Counted from the stretch's first letter, positions 47,494 through 60,839 are shown. The stretch is DNA of 64,000 bases from Chamaecyparis obtusa (GCA_027943335.1 BSBK01006738.1:129001-193000); one strand, 5' to 3'. Numbers and translations are program-made. Notes: generated from the letters alone by a model not told the origin.

Positions 47494-50400
47494 GAGTCAC
47501 TAAATGAACCTGAGAAGGAAAATAACTTAATAGTAAGGAGAGAACTTTCGAGTGAAAGTAATAAGGAAGATCCGGTAAGGAAAAGTTTGTTCAAGACTAG
47601 ATGTAGAGTTTCTGATGAAGTTTGGAAGGTAATCATTGACAGTGGTAGCTCAAAGAATCTGGCATCTGAGGAAATGGTCACAAAGTTGCAGTTGAAAAGG
47701 TTGGAACATCCAAAGCCCTATCAAATTTCATGGATCAAAGATGAGCATACACTCTTGGTAAGTGAACAATGTTATGTGAATTTGAAAATTGGAAAGTACT
47801 ATGATAAGGTGTTATGTGATATCATGCCTATGGATTGTTGTCATATTTTGTTGGGTAGACCTTGGCAATATGATAGACATGCTATATATAATGGGAGATT
47901 GCATAAATATACTATTTGGGCTGATGGGAGAAGACAAATCTTGTTACCTTTGATTGAAAAACTTGTTAGTAATGTTTGCACATATATGAAAGTTTTCTTG
48001 ATGGAAGGAAGAAATTTTGTTAAGGATTTGAAGAAGAATAATGTATGTTTTGTTGTGATTCCTAACAAACCGAGTAAGAAAATAGAGGATAGTGTCCCTA
48101 AGGAGATTGATAAGTTACTCACCGAGTATAGTGAAATCATTTCTGATAATGTACCTAATGGTTTGCCACTAAAGAGAAGCATTGACCATTGCATGGATCT
48201 TATCCATGGAGCTAGTTTACCGAATAAGGCACTACATCGATTGACACCTACCGAGAATCAGGAATTAAACCGACAGATTCAAGAATTGTTGCAGAAAGGT
48301 TTAATTAGAGAAAGTTTGAGTCCTTGTGTAGTACCTGTTGTATTGGAACCTAAGAAGAATGGAGAATGGAGAATGTGTACTGATACCAGAGAAATTAACA
48401 AGATAACAGTGAAATATGGGTTTCCTATACCGAGAATGGATGACATAATGGACAATTTGACTGGAGCAAAGTATTTTACTAAAATTGATTTGAAAAGTGG
48501 GTATCATCATATCATAATCAGAGAAGGTGATGAGTGGAAGACTTATTTTAAGACAAAAGAAGGTTTGTATGAGTGGTCGGTTATGCCTTTTGGTTTAACT
48601 AATGCATCGAGTACTTTTATGAGATTAATGAATGAATTTTTGAAGAAATTCTTGGGTAAATTTGTGATTGTATATATTGATGATATTCTAATATTCATTA
48701 AGACCGTAGAAGAACATTTGTTGCATGTTAAACAAGTATTGCAGAGATTGAAAGAAGAAAAATTATTGATAAATCTGAAAAAGTGTTCATTCATGAAAGA
48801 GGAGATTGTGTATTTGGGATTTCTGATTTCAGCTGATGGTTTGAAAATGGATCCTAAAAAGGTTGAAGCTATTTTGAATTGGCCTACACTTGAGAATGCT
48901 AGTGAGGTAAGATCATTTCATGGTTTGGAAAGTTTATACCGAAAGTTCATTAGGAATTTTAGTTCAATATGTAATGCTATGACTAAGACTATGAGAGGAG
49001 ATAAAAGAGAATTCAAGTGGACACATGGAGCTGATAAAAGTTTTGAGACTTTGAAGTAGAAGGTTGCTAAATTATCTGTTTTGGCATTGCCTGATTTCAA
49101 TAAGGTATTTCAAGTGGAATGTGCTACAAGTGGTAGTGCAATAGGAGTTGTGTTGAGTCAAGAAGGTAAACCCATTGCTTTCTTTAGTGAAAAGTTGAAT
49201 GATGCAAAAAGGAAATATTCTGTGTATGATCAAGAATTCTATGCTATTGTTCAAGCACTAAGGAAATGGAGACATTATTTGATACTGAGTGAATTTGTGT
49301 TGTATACTAATCATAAGGCTTTACAGTATCTGGTTAGTCACAATAAGTTGAATCAAAGACATATGAAATGGGTTGAGTATTTGCAGAGTTATACATTTGT
49401 GATTAAGCATAAGCGTGGAGTCACTAACCGAGTTGCTGATGCATTGAGTAGAAGGAGATCTTTGATGACCGAGATGAAAATTAAAGTTCTTGGCTTTGAT
49501 GACATGAGAGATTCTTATGAATTTGATTCTGATTTTTTTGAGCCATGGAGAAAGTGCAGAGCACCTATTCAAGATCAACCGAGTACTAAATGGGAAGAAT
49601 ATTTTATTCAAGAAGGTATGTTGTTTAAGGGTATTCAGTTGTGTATACTGGTACGAGCAGTGAGAACTAATTTGATAAAGGAGAAACATAGTAGTGGTTT
49701 GGCTGGACATTTTGGTGTTGATAAGACATTGAAGTTTCTTAAGGAGAAATACTTTTGGCCACAGTTGTATAAAGATGTTCAAAAATTTGTGAAAAGTTGT
49801 GGAATTGCAAAAGAAGTCAGAATACTGGATTGTATATACTAATTTTTGTTCCTGAGAAACCTTGGAGTGACATCAGTATGGATTTTGTTCTTGGCTTACC
49901 GAAGATAGTAAGAGGTAATGATTCTATATTTATTGTTGTAGATAGATTTTCTAAAATGGCACATTTTATACCTTGTAGAAAGACATCAGATGCAGTACAT
50001 ATAGCAGATATTTTCTTTAAGGAAATTGTAAGATTGCATGGATTACCGAGGAGTATTATCTCTGACCGAGACAATAAATTTGTTGGATACTTTTGGAAGA
50101 CCCTTTGGAGAAATTTTGGTACCGAGTTGAAATATAGTTCTACATTTCACCCATAAACCAATGGACAGACAAAAGTTGTGAATAGAAGTTTGGGAAATCT
50201 TTTCAAATGTTTAGTTAGAGACACACCAAGTAATTGGGATTCTGTGTTGGCACAAGCAGAGTTTGCTTACAATAATTTAGTGACTAGGAGTACTAGAAAT
50301 ACACCTTCTAAGATTGTAAATGGCATACAACCGAGAGGTATATTTGATTTGAGGGATATTGTTGATGAAAGAAAGAGAAGTGTTCAAGGAGTGAAGTTTT

Positions 50401-50912
50401 CTAAGTACATGAAGACATTGCATGAAGATGTGAAACAAAAGTTGGAAGTAAGTAATCAAAAATACAAAGATAGAGCTAATAGATCAAGAAGACATAAGAC
50501 TTTTGTAGTCGGTGATGAAGTAATGGTTCATTTGAAGAAATGTTGATTTCCTATTGAAACATATGGGAAGCTAAAAATGAAGAAGTTTGGCCCTTGTAAG
50601 ATTTTGAAGAAATTTGAAATTGGAAATGCATATGATATTGACTTACCTAATGACATGGATATATCACCTATATTCAACATTTCTAATTTGTATGAGTATC
50701 ATGAACTTGGTGAAGACATGACAGTACCGATGGATTGTCCTAAGAAACAAATGGAAGAAGTTGAGTAGATTTTGGAACAAAGAATTGGCAGAAGTACAAG
50801 AGGAAAACAGTATATGGAATATCTAGTAAAGTGGAAGAATAGACCGATTGAAGACAATTCATGGATTTCACAATCTAAATTAGATGCAGCTCGGATCATA
50901 CCTATTTCATGA
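47494..50912 (+). pseudogene. Chromovirus Pol with C-terminal chromodomain
   Basis: The protease has VIIDSGSSKNLAS (D-S-G active site, ~47,632). The reverse transcriptase has IDLKSGYHHI, PFGLTNASSTF and the catalytic YIDDILIF (~48,673). RNase H has EFYAIVQALRKWRHYL and YTNHKALQYL (usually YTDH; the Asp is Asn). Integrase has [31 protein letters not shown] and [12 protein letters not shown] chromodomain follows (RGKQYMEYLVKWKNR, DNSWIS), a module that in this group guides insertion to heterochromatin. In-frame stops are at 49,057, 50,154, 50,544 and 50,766. A frameshift near 49,800-49,815 falls in the integrase zinc finger. The final stop is at 50,910-50,912. Confidence 0.93.
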
Positions 50913-50945
50913 TTCAGAGAATCATTTCAAATAACCCCAGGTGTC

Positions 50946-51615
50946 TGATGCAAGAGCATCTCGGGTCCTTGGCAATCTTGTGTCACCAAAAAGATGTTTG
51001 AAGTTTTCTGTGTTGCCCGATTCCTTCTTTGACCGAGTTGGTTCGGTGTTGCTCAGTTCCCTTTATTTACCAGTGTTGGTCAGTTATCTCTTTGGCACTC
51101 AGTGAATTTCCCTAGTGCTCGATGGTGCTTATCTGATGCTCGGTTTCCTTGCTTATCGAGTTGTTTATTCTGGATTTCTATTGAGGCCGACTTGTGCATT
51201 TAATTTGGGTCACAATTTTAATGATGGTATCTATCATTGGGAAGTGTGTGGACCTAGATCGGGTCGTTCCTTCTATTGATGGTGGATCTGAAGGCCGACT
51301 TGATTTGATAGTCTCTTGTATAAATATAGTTGTTTGATTAGAGTTTAGGAGTCATTTTTTGGAGATAGAAGATAGAAAATCTAAGATTGTTGGTAGATCC
51401 TCACATGTTGGAGGACTTATTTACTTGATTGTAATATCTAGCCTAAACCAGGAAGGCCTTACAGCCTGGCATGTATGAATCAAATTGAAGATAATATATG
51501 AAACTATCTGCATTCTCTCTCACTGTTGTGCGTTGTTGCTTTCATGTGTGATCTTTGCAAGGTGGATCTGGTTAGGGTGTTCATTTGTCCCCTCTCGCCA
51601 TCCTCCCTTGCATTA
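50946..51615 (+). repeat. 3' LTR of chromovirus
   Basis: 670 bp. It ends ...catta where the 5' copy ends ...gtgtca; the next five bases are GAAAT, which fixes the border. Confidence 0.9.
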
Positions 51616-54542
51616 GAAATCCTCAACTCTATTCCACCCAACTTTAACAAACCTATCACTCAAGGACTAAAAGTGTGAGAATTGAGAAAGGATAGGAGGG
51701 AATCTATCCCAAGATTCATGCTAGAAAATAGCTTTAACTCCCTTATTACAAATCCCAAAGACTCTATTTGACAACCTGATCTCCTCTTTTAAGGGTATTC
51801 CATATCATAGAGCCCTTACTTAACATACTACATCTAGGATCATCTATGCCATCCACTCCCCCTAAATATTTTATGTTGAGAATTTTGGCCCATTTAAATT
51901 CCTAATAGGTGCATCATCTCCAAAAAATCTTTCCTACCAAAACACAACTATTCATACCTAATTGTCGAAGACCTAGACCACCACAATATAATGGTCTACA
52001 AATAGAATCCCATCTTACTGGAGACTCCACTTAGAGGAAAGAAAATTGCTAGTCTAGAGAAGTTGTCTAGATAAAGAATCATATTGTTTAATAAAGATCA
52101 CAAGTACATTATGAACAAAAAATTTGTAGATATGGAGGGCCCAAACCATAGACTTCAAGAGAATCATTATCCTAGCTAAGGACTTCCATATGTAAGTCTA
52201 CCGACTCACCTTTTTGTGAATCTTATCTAGAATAACTTGCTAGTACCCCCTATTTAGAGGATGATCACAAAGAGGTATCCCAACATAGACAAAGGGTAGC
52301 ATGCCAACCTGAAATCTAATCATCTTGGCAATCCTAGATTGAATAGATAAAAGTATGTTGAAGAAGTAGATAAAATTTTGTCCTCATTAATCTGCTATCT
52401 AGAACCTTCCTATAATTATTTTCCTGTAGGAGTTTAGTAACACCCATTAAAGATGTATCATCTACAAATTGGAGATGGGAAGACGGGGAGAGACCATTAC
52501 CCAAATCCCAACCTTTAATCATGCCTTTCCTTACCCTAGATTCAATGAGTCTTCCAAGACCCTTTTCTATAAGGATGAATAAATATTGGGAAATAGGATC
52601 ATGTTGTCTTAAGCCTCTAGAATCACCAAAAAGATAAGTGGGCTCACCATTTATAAGAAACAACAAAGATAGGGTAGTGATATAGCTTATAACCTAGTTA
52701 ATCCAATTCCCAAAAAAATAGAAAGCTTCAAGAATTTGGTAGAGAAAATTCCATTAACTTTCATAAGCCTTGTCCATATATAGCTTAATAAACATAGCCT
52801 TCTCATTTGAAATAGTTATTGAATGCATTTCTTCAAAAGATATAACAATCCCATCAAGAATTATCTTTCTAGCTACAAATCCTCCTTGTTCTTCAAAGAT
52901 CAATTTAGGTAACCTCACTTTAAGTCTATCTGCAATCAATTTTGTGATAATTTTATAGACCACATTACACAAAGAAATATGATGAAAAGCGTTGAAAGAG
53001 TTGACTCACTCCTTAGAAATGAAAGAAAGAAAAATATCATTCATAGCCCTTGGAATCTGTTTGTTCTTGTAGGTTTCCTTCACCACTTCCAATAGATCCA
53101 ACTTGATCGTCTCCAAAAACTCTTGATAGAATTCAATCCATCTAGGCTAGGGGCTTTACCCCTTTTCATGCCAAACACCACCCCTTCAAACTCCTCTATG
53201 GAAATAGGTCTATAGAGATACTCATTCATTTTAGTAGAAACAATGGAAAGAATAGAATCCATAACTAATATTTCTTATGGAATAGCTAGAGCCAAATCCT
53301 TAGAGAACAAAGCCTCAAAGAATATAGTAGCCTCCTGAGAAATCTCCCTAGTATATGAGAGATGAATACCCTCCTAAGAGATGAGGGAAGAAATTGCATT
53401 GTCATGTCTCTTGTTCTTAATTGAGTTGTGAAAGAACTTTGTGTTCCTATCACCTTCCTAAAGCCAATCCAGTCTAACCTTCTATTTCCAATAAATATTT
53501 GCATGAAGTTCCCATACTTCCAAATCTCTAATAGCCATAGCTTATTCTCTATACAATTCTTCTAAGAGGTCATGGTCTCTTATTTGACAAGTTATAGTCA
53601 ACTTGAGATCATGCCCACATTTTTTCTAAAAAGATGTTCCCAAAGCATAGCCTATTCCATATTTTGATCTTGTAATTGACATATTGAAGTTGTTTTTAAA
53701 AATTAGTACATCACGGTACCATAAGGTATATTTTCCTCCTATCACCATTGCAACATGAGGTCCTGAAGAGAAGGATCACAAAGCCACATAAGATGAAACT
53801 TAAAAGATGGGTTTTTTGAAACCCAAAAATGAGAATCAGTAAACTTGATTGGCCAATGATTAGAATATAACTTCCAATCTAAAATTTCAGAGCTAGCTGC
53901 CCAATTATCTTCAATCTAGTAGCAGGATACCAAAAATCAATCCAAATGCTTTGAGATGACTTCTTTTCCACATCTTTTGTTTCTCCAAGTATATAGGCCA
54001 TTAGAAGGCTTTATATCCACCAACCTCAAAGATTTTATGTTATCTTTTAGCATCTCTATTGAAGGATATAGTCTGGGAATAATGCCCCTTTTTTCATCCA
54101 AACTTGATATAGCATTGAAATCTCTAGCAATAAGCCATGGGAATAGAGGGACAAGAGAGCAGATAAATCTAATATGAGACCATAGTACAAATTTTCCACT
54201 AAAATTTGTAGGGTCGTACACATTAGAGAGGAGCATATTTTCACTAGTTTCACATACCACAACACCCATATAAATTGAGAACTTGCTAGAGATCCACCAA
54301 AGAGGCATGAGATTATGAGGGTCCCAAAGAATAGCTAAACCTCTAGAGGTTCCTTGAGAACCAATACACTGACACTGATTTCGAGCCCAAATGTTGGAAG
54401 CTGTATTCAACATACTATCTACTAATAACTTCAATTCTTGAATAAACACCACATCAAGAGAGTGAGAAGTAATTAACTCTCGAATAGCCTTTTTTATAGG
54501 GATGTTATTTAGCCCCCTTACATTCAAATATATCACAATCAT
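51616..54542 (-). pseudogene. L1-type LINE ORF2: endonuclease and reverse transcriptase
   Basis: The minus strand begins at 54,542 with an AP-type endonuclease: MIVIYLNVRGLNN, then FIQELKL, RGLAILWDP and ARDFNAISSLDEKRG, which nicks target DNA for reverse transcription. The reverse transcriptase follows: FGMKRGKAPSLDGLN (~53,150), EEQGGFVARKIILDG (~52,870), YMDKAYES (~52,760), FGDSRGLRQHDPISQYLF (~52,610) and the catalytic FVDDTSL (~52,460). Stops and frameshifts occur between segments. The 3' end continues at 45,662 across the chromovirus. It is inactive. Confidence 0.9.
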
Positions 54543-54940
54543 TTTTGATAAGGAGAGAAATGTGACTTAATATTTTATTGATCTTTCTTCCTCCCTTTAG
54601 TAATGGGGTGTCTTTTAGGTCTTTCTTTCTTAAAATATTTTTTTTTGTAGTCCTAATGTTAACTAGTCCATCCTTTACCTTTAATGTCATCCAAATATTC
54701 TTTTTCCAAGATAGACCCAAGGCAAGGATGATCTAAGCTTGTACCTTTTTCTATACTTCCCACACCCTCCAACAGGCCTATATTCACTAGGGGAATATTT
54801 GTATCCATTTGGATTTCAACATATGTAACCTGAATTCAAGCCTAAGGATTATTTTCTTTCACATCATTTAGTTGAATCATTCCCTGAGCATCTATACCTA
54901 AAGGCATTCCATCCAAAGCCTCATAAAATTGCCCCATATC
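54543..54940 (-). other. L1 spacer between ORF1 and ORF2
   Basis: Short frames only. It includes a lysine-rich minus-strand stretch (54,505-54,720), probably the decayed ORF1 C-terminus. Confidence 0.5.
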
Positions 54941-55828
54941 TTCAAGAACATCAAACTTGTTGAAAAATTCATTAGTTTTTCTATCTCTAAAAGTTCTCTT
55001 TTGTCCTCTACCCTTAATTTTTATTTTTACTAGAATAAAACCCTCTTTATCCTACCTAGAAGATGGGAAAGAAGACCCATTATTGGCTACTCCAAAATAA
55101 TTATATTTTGAACACAGTTATTGCAAATGACCATATTCATGACAAATATGACATCAAAAAGATAAATTTTCATAATCTAATTGTTGAATCCAAGAGTTGG
55201 AACCGAGATGGATTTCTATAGAATCAAGCAATGGCTTACTCAAATCAATCTCAAAACAAACACATAAATATGTGATTACCTTTTTTTCCCTTTTGGTGTG
55301 AAGGGCCAACTGGCTTGCCAAGTTGTGTTGTATCCAAGTTGAAGATATCATCTCTCTAGAAATCTAGCGAGAACCACATAAGCGTCACCCAAATTGGGAC
55401 TAGTGAAGGAAGAACTTCTGAAGGGTTGAAGCTAGTATGACATGGCTTAATAAATAGGCCAACTAGATTATATAATATGGCCCCCATTCAAAGACCTTGT
55501 TTCCATCTGACATGCATGTGAATATAACTAGAAAGTAACTATTTTTATCTAGTAGAACCTCCATTTCCTCTTAATGGCTCCATGTGCGATGTGCCCACAA
55601 TTCCAAGAAAGATAAAGACACATAGAACCCCATGAATTTATAGATCAAGGCATGACTAGTAAGATAATTGATGTCCTCCTCAACAACATCAGGTTGAATC
55701 TCTAGTACCAGCCTAGTTTTGCACCTTGCAAGAAAACCATTCACCTTTGAAGGCTTGAAATTTTCCATTTGTGATGAATTTTCTCCCACATTATTCAATC
55801 CAAAAAAAGGATTTTCATGCATTAACAA
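54941..55828 (-). pseudogene. L1 ORF1: DUF4283 domain and CCHC zinc knuckle
   Basis: Plant L1 ORF1 proteins bind element RNA. From 55,828 the minus strand shows the DUF4283 pattern (ELWAHRTWS, then FEWGPYYI after a stop), then YLCVCFEIDLSKPLLDSIEI and LDYENLSF, followed by CHICHEYGHLQ*LC, a zinc knuckle interrupted by a stop (~55,110). At least four stops interrupt the frame. The order and strand match ORF2 downstream. Confidence 0.8.
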
Positions 55829-56369
55829 AACTAAGCCCCCTCATAATGCAAAATCTATGAACAAAGGGATTTTCACCCATGAAGCTTCTCTAAACTTTGT
55901 CAAGCAAAGAAGGAAATATGGGACCTCCCTACGAACTGAAATGAAACCCTCCCACTATGCACAAAAAAAGACCAAAAGACAAAACCCTCCCTAAATAATG
56001 TGTCACGTTTGTAGCCAATGAATGACTCACTCAAAGATCCAAACAAAGGTGGAGAAACAAAACCCAACCTCCTACTAATTCCCATAGTTAAAACACCAAT
56101 ATGGCACCAAGTTCTACAATTAAAAATTAGAGAAATGGGCTTCCAACCCTCGTGCTACCCCCGTAAACCACCTCAATCTCCCCAATTAGAGTCCCTTGGC
56201 AGCAAGAAAAATATTAAGGAGCTAGGTCACGAATGCCCTAGCTCGTGTCAACAAAAAGAACCCACTCAATTCATAGTATTTTGATTGTACTCAATCTTGT
56301 GCATTTGTTCAAATAAAAATAAATCAAATTAACTCTTTTGAAGAATTTAATCATTATTAGTTTTCTTGA
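55829..56369 (-). other. Probable 5' end of the L1 and flank
   Basis: No domain is recognised. The GC content drops after ~56,280, which may mark the L1 5' end. Frames on both strands are short. Confidence 0.35.
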
Positions 56370-56405
56370 ATCATGTCCAAATATAAAAGATGAACATCGA
56401 GCATT

Positions 56406-56448
<43 letters not shown>

Positions 56449-56517
56449 AAATTCTATGTATTGATATTATTTTTCTTGAATCATGTCCAAATATAAAAGA
56501 TGAACATCGAGCATTAT

Positions 56518-56554
<37 letters not shown>

Positions 56555-56572
56555 TATATATATATATATATA
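56370..56572. repeat. Duplicated ~110-bp unit with (CA)n(TA)n microsatellites
   Basis: 'gtccaaatataaaagatga' and 'acatcgagcatta' followed by (CA)n then (TA)n occurs at 56,374-56,448 and again at 56,486-56,570. The duplication carries the microsatellite with it. Confidence 0.9.
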
Positions 56573-57240
56573 GGCCTAATGTGGAAATCTTTGGTGGGTT
56601 TAAGTAATAGACTCTGTAATAATTAGTTTCTACCATTTATTTAAAATATAATCTAATAACCACATTGTATTGTGTGAGACAAATGTATTGATATTTTTAT
56701 ATACTAATGGGGCCCAAAATTTCTTCAAGACCATTAATTTATATTGAGATCAACAATCCAAAAGAAATTTTAGCTCCCATTTGCATTACAAACCAAATAG
56801 TAACATTTTTACCTCATAGAATATAATGAGGGTCACTAGATTATACTTTAAGTCAATAATGGTAACTAAAAGTTGGTAATAGATCCCTACAATAACTAAT
56901 AATCATGATATATTATTGGAGAATTAATTTAAATTTCTACAATAACTTATAAAATTCTAGTGAATCAATAATCATGTATCAAATATTGTGGCAAATTTTC
57001 GAGTTCAATTTCTTTTATAAAATAAATTATTTTACGATTTAAATATTTCTAAATCAGAATTTTGTAAAAATGTGGCAATTTAGGTTGCCTTAAATATTGA
57101 ATTATTAGCCAAATTTGGATTCTCAAATTTCCAAAATTAGCCAATTGGCAAATATTAGCCACTAAAAATTACTATGAGGATATTCGTTGGAGCTAATTTA
57201 CAGGGGACCTGAACTCAAACACAAGGCCCTGCTCAAACTT
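56573..57240. other. AT-rich DNA, nothing recognised
   Basis: No element end or frame of note. Confidence 0.5.
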
Positions 57241-57249
57241 CCTTTTAAA

Positions 57250-58117
57250 GGATGGAGGTGAAACTTTCCGATCGACTAGCATCCTTAAGCACCCCAAGGA
57301 AGCTAGGATGGTGGTTGAGAGATGGAGCTAGCGCACGATGGGTGGGCATTACTGCACTAGACACTATTTATGTATGTAACATGTCCACTAGCATGGAAAA
57401 TGGTGCGACATCTACAAATGAAGTAATACACAGTGACTCTTGTGATAGAGAGATGAAGACTTGGACTCGCTTAGCACAAGGCCTAATGGTCACTCTCAAT
57501 GTGGGGGGAAGAAAGATAGAATAGGTTGTTGGGTGAAAGGTTGGAGTAGCTGAGACAAGAGTAGGGCTAGGAGTGGAAGTGGAAGCACTGGACACAAGTT
57601 CTAAAGATGCACTTTCTGCCTTTTCAACAACCTCACGTGCCAAAGTTCTCTCTCATCAATGACGCCTACACACACGTGCAAGTTGGTTTCAATGAAAATT
57701 TGATATAAGATGAGAAGCTTGTGAGGGGCTAGAGACATCTTTCTCCATAGAAGTGGTCATTGATGTTATTGTCACCAAGGAAGAAGGCCCCATTGATGGA
57801 GTAAGATGTATCATTGACACATCAATTATTATCTTAGTCATGGGCACCCTTCCTCTTTTCGCATTGTGGGTAGTAGGAGGATCTAAGGATGCCCTTAGAG
57901 GCCGAGGACTAGGTTCTAGTGGAGAAGGTGCAATCCTAGGAAACTTCTTACCCTTTCCATTAATAGTAGGGTGAGGTATGTCTACAATGATTGGGATAGA
58001 GGAAGGTGGGAGAAACTTGGGCTTAAGTAACATGGGTGTCTTTCCTATGTCTGCATTAGTTGCACGCATAGGAACATAAGACTTTAATGGTCCAAGGCAG
58101 ACATAGGGGCTTCCCAT
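57250..58117 (-). pseudogene. Pro/Ser-rich spacer, probably of the Tat-type polyprotein
   Basis: Minus-strand frames read a Pro/Ser/Thr-rich low-complexity protein (FPRIAPSPLEPSPRPLRASL and SSASTSTPSPTLVS), continuous with the protease segment on the same strand apart from stops. Its place between protease and the expected reverse transcriptase fits the Tat host element, but the reverse transcriptase lies ~12 kb away beyond the L1, so the link is inferred. Confidence 0.5.
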
Positions 58118-58890
58118 GAGGTATGTACCTACCTCGAGCCCTCAAAAAAGAAGGGACAAAAGATTAGGCATGTTGAGTCACAAGGGAGGGTTTAATAGGA
58201 GTAGTCTATGGAATGGGGATATGCGTGCTATATATTTGAAAGTTAATTCCATGACCTTATACTTATGATAAACCAAAAATAAAGAATCTTATCGGAGATG
58301 TAGGGGCTATCAGAGTAGGCCAGAAATAATCCAAAAGAAAGCTCCCATGGGACATTAAAGGATGATAGGTAGTATCTTGGATTGTATGAATAGTGACCTC
58401 TTGAGGAAACTTCAAACACTTATGCATAACCAATGGGATGAATCCCATGGATACTACATATGGGATGCCTAGCTTGACCCTAAAGAGGTTTTATTTTGGA
58501 ATAACAACAAAGGTTGAAAAGACCACCTTGGGTTCTACATAAAATGTCAAGGTGGTAGACCCCAAAGGGGGCAGTGATAGCCTGTCATGCATTTGGATGG
58601 TAGCAAAACACTCATCATATCTCACACAATTGAAACCATTGACAAAAAATACTTCCTCATTTATAAGAACAACCTACCATGTAGGATCAACCATAATGCC
58701 CCTAACATGGGTGCCATTAATTAGTGCTAGGATATAAAGGGGGGAGGTTTCCCTATTGTATGGCTTATCTAGAGGGGTGAATGTGATGTTCATTTTAGAA
58801 GCCCTCAAGGCAAGTGGTGAGATATGAGTGATCATCACCATCTCAATGAAGAGATTGTCACCCAAAAGGGGGAAGGTTCGATGTAGTGGC
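58118..58890 (-). pseudogene. Aspartic protease-type domain, Tat-like gypsy
   Basis: The minus strand reads SPLYILALINGTHVRGIMVD (~58,690-58,750), then LGSTTLTFYVEPKVVFSTFV, VKLGIPYVVSMG and HKCLKFPQEVTIHTIQDT (~58,380). This is the pattern of Tat-lineage proteases, which cut the element polyprotein. The active-site triplet reads D-P-T after V instead of D-[ST]-G, and stops occur at ~58,671 and ~58,500. It is inactive. It probably belongs to the same element as the reverse transcriptase at 44.4-45.5 kb. Confidence 0.65.
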
Positions 58891-60800
58891 TCTTAGTTCA
58901 CGTCAGGTTTACCAAAATATGGAGAAGCACAAATTCACCAACCTTGAGACCATTTAAAATCTCAAGGGGTGAATTATCCCAAGTGTGCCACCTCACTTAA
59001 CTAGCACTCTAGTGAGTTAGGGATTAAGATAACTAAATGACAAAAGACTTGAAACAAGCCAAGACACAAAATACGAGAAATTGAAATAACGACACTATGA
59101 TAGAAGATTAAAGTTTTTTTAACTATGAGAAATAAAAGATTTAACTATCACCAATTGTCTAACTCCGTAACCTCAATGCCTAAGACACACGCGTGGGTCA
59201 GGGATGATAGCACGAGTACAAGACGTTAGCATAGCACATGTGTGTCTTGTACGACATAGTATGAAAGTTGACATAGAAATCTAAAAAATGTAACATAAAT
59301 AACTAAAATAGAAGACTATAAAGTAAACAACTAATATAATATGAAAGATATGTCTAAGCTAAAAATATAACTAAAATATGAGGACGGAGACACAAGAGAA
59401 CTTACAATAAGAGAATGAGGTAGGAGAATCCCAAGGATGAGCTTTGATTTCTCCTTCCAGCAAACCTGTAACGAAGACAAAGGAAAACGTTGGGTGGCTA
59501 TTTGGAGACCTGCCTCAGTCAGATCCCTATTTTGGTGTTTCCACCTCCATAGCACTTGAATAGACAAGATAAATGCAAAAATAAATTGACAAACAATAGA
59601 ATTGCAAGATATTGATAAAGAAATATGATATGCTATCAAAAATGTGAAAACAAGTGAAGTAGAGAGACTCCCTTCAAAAACACGAAGCTAGAGCCTAATG
59701 TAGTGAAGGCCGAGTAATGAAGATGATCAAGCGAAGATGTTGCAAGTTGTTCCAATATAATAAGAAGCCCAAAAATACAATGAGAAAGCTGTGTAGATGA
59801 AGTATGAAATGAGTGAAGTGAAATTGTCAAGAGAGAGTGACCAAGAGGACCAAATATAACTCAAAAACTAGATTATAATGCCAAGAAGTCGAAACTTGGC
59901 ATCGATGGGTAGTGGAATGAGGCATTATGTTGTAGGGGTAGTTGCTTTAATTCATCAATAGCTCACTTCACATCTGCAGATTCAAGAGACTAGTGCACAT
60001 AGCGTGAATGTCTCTACAATGTGCATGCATCCTAGACTGACTAGACCGCATGGCCAAGATTCTCAGTTGTTGGTGATAAGGCTAAGCAAAGAGTGATGGA
60101 TTTGACATGGGATTTCGTATTTATACTAAGATAGAGACATTGTGTAATAGTGAATTACACAAGGATGCAAATTTATGACATTACAACTCCTCAAGAATGA
60201 ATAAATGAATGAAATTTTTTAACGACGTCCACAAGACTGAACAATCTACAAAACCCAAAGTTGCAAACAATGCAATGACCACATAAGAGCCGACCAACAA
60301 CTCATCCACTAAACCTTGAAACTGAGAAAAATAAAAAATTATTATGAATTGATTGTACAACTTCTCCTAATTAATGAAGATTTATAGTAGCATCCACAAT
60401 TGTAACAATCTATAGGACCCAGGGTTGAAAACAATACAATAACTACAAGAGAACCAACCAAACAAACATGCAACGATAATTAATCCTTACTCATCAAGTC
60501 TCCTCTCCATTGAATGCAAGCAAATTCGAAGCTCAAAATGCCATGCATACAATACCAAACTTGTTTGGACTGATCGCCCACCGAATTGACTTGTACAAAA
60601 CGGCTCGTAGATTTTCACACCGACTCACTTGTGTGTATAATAGATTGGCGAATGGGAGCTCCCAACTTATTTTCATCCCACAAAACTCAACTCTTAAATG
60701 AGATAAGGCCATTTTGTTTGTTTGCTACTTTCCTCTAGCTAGGTACCTACGTAGATGCCAAAATGTGTTTTCCACGCGGCCTGAATACAATCAGTGTCCA
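58891..60800. other. No recognised feature; possibly gag/leader of the Tat-type element
   Basis: Short frames only. I find no zinc knuckle, primer-binding site or LTR end that would complete the Tat element here. Confidence 0.4.
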
Positions 60801-60839
60801 TGTGATTCATGTGCTGCTAATAATAAAGAGGTCACGTGA

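Larger units (their letters stand above)
45663..51615 (+). mobile_element. Chromovirus (Ty3/gypsy with chromodomain), complete in structure but inactive
   Basis: Two LTRs (45,663-46,340 and 50,946-51,615), GAAAT target duplications and a tRNA-Met-type primer site are present. The coding order is gag, protease, reverse transcriptase, RNase H, integrase, chromodomain. Seven in-frame stops and one frameshift inactivate it. LTR divergence is roughly 10% by eye, mostly transitions, so it is older than the two-ORF element. It sits inside an L1. Confidence 0.95.

Noticed and set aside
56357..56545. Cys/Val-rich open frame (CVCVCV)
   Set aside because: Translation of a CA/TG microsatellite.
57252..57974. 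Plus-strand frames over the Tat spacer
   Set aside because: They lie opposite a Pro/Ser-rich minus-strand frame that continues from the protease segment.
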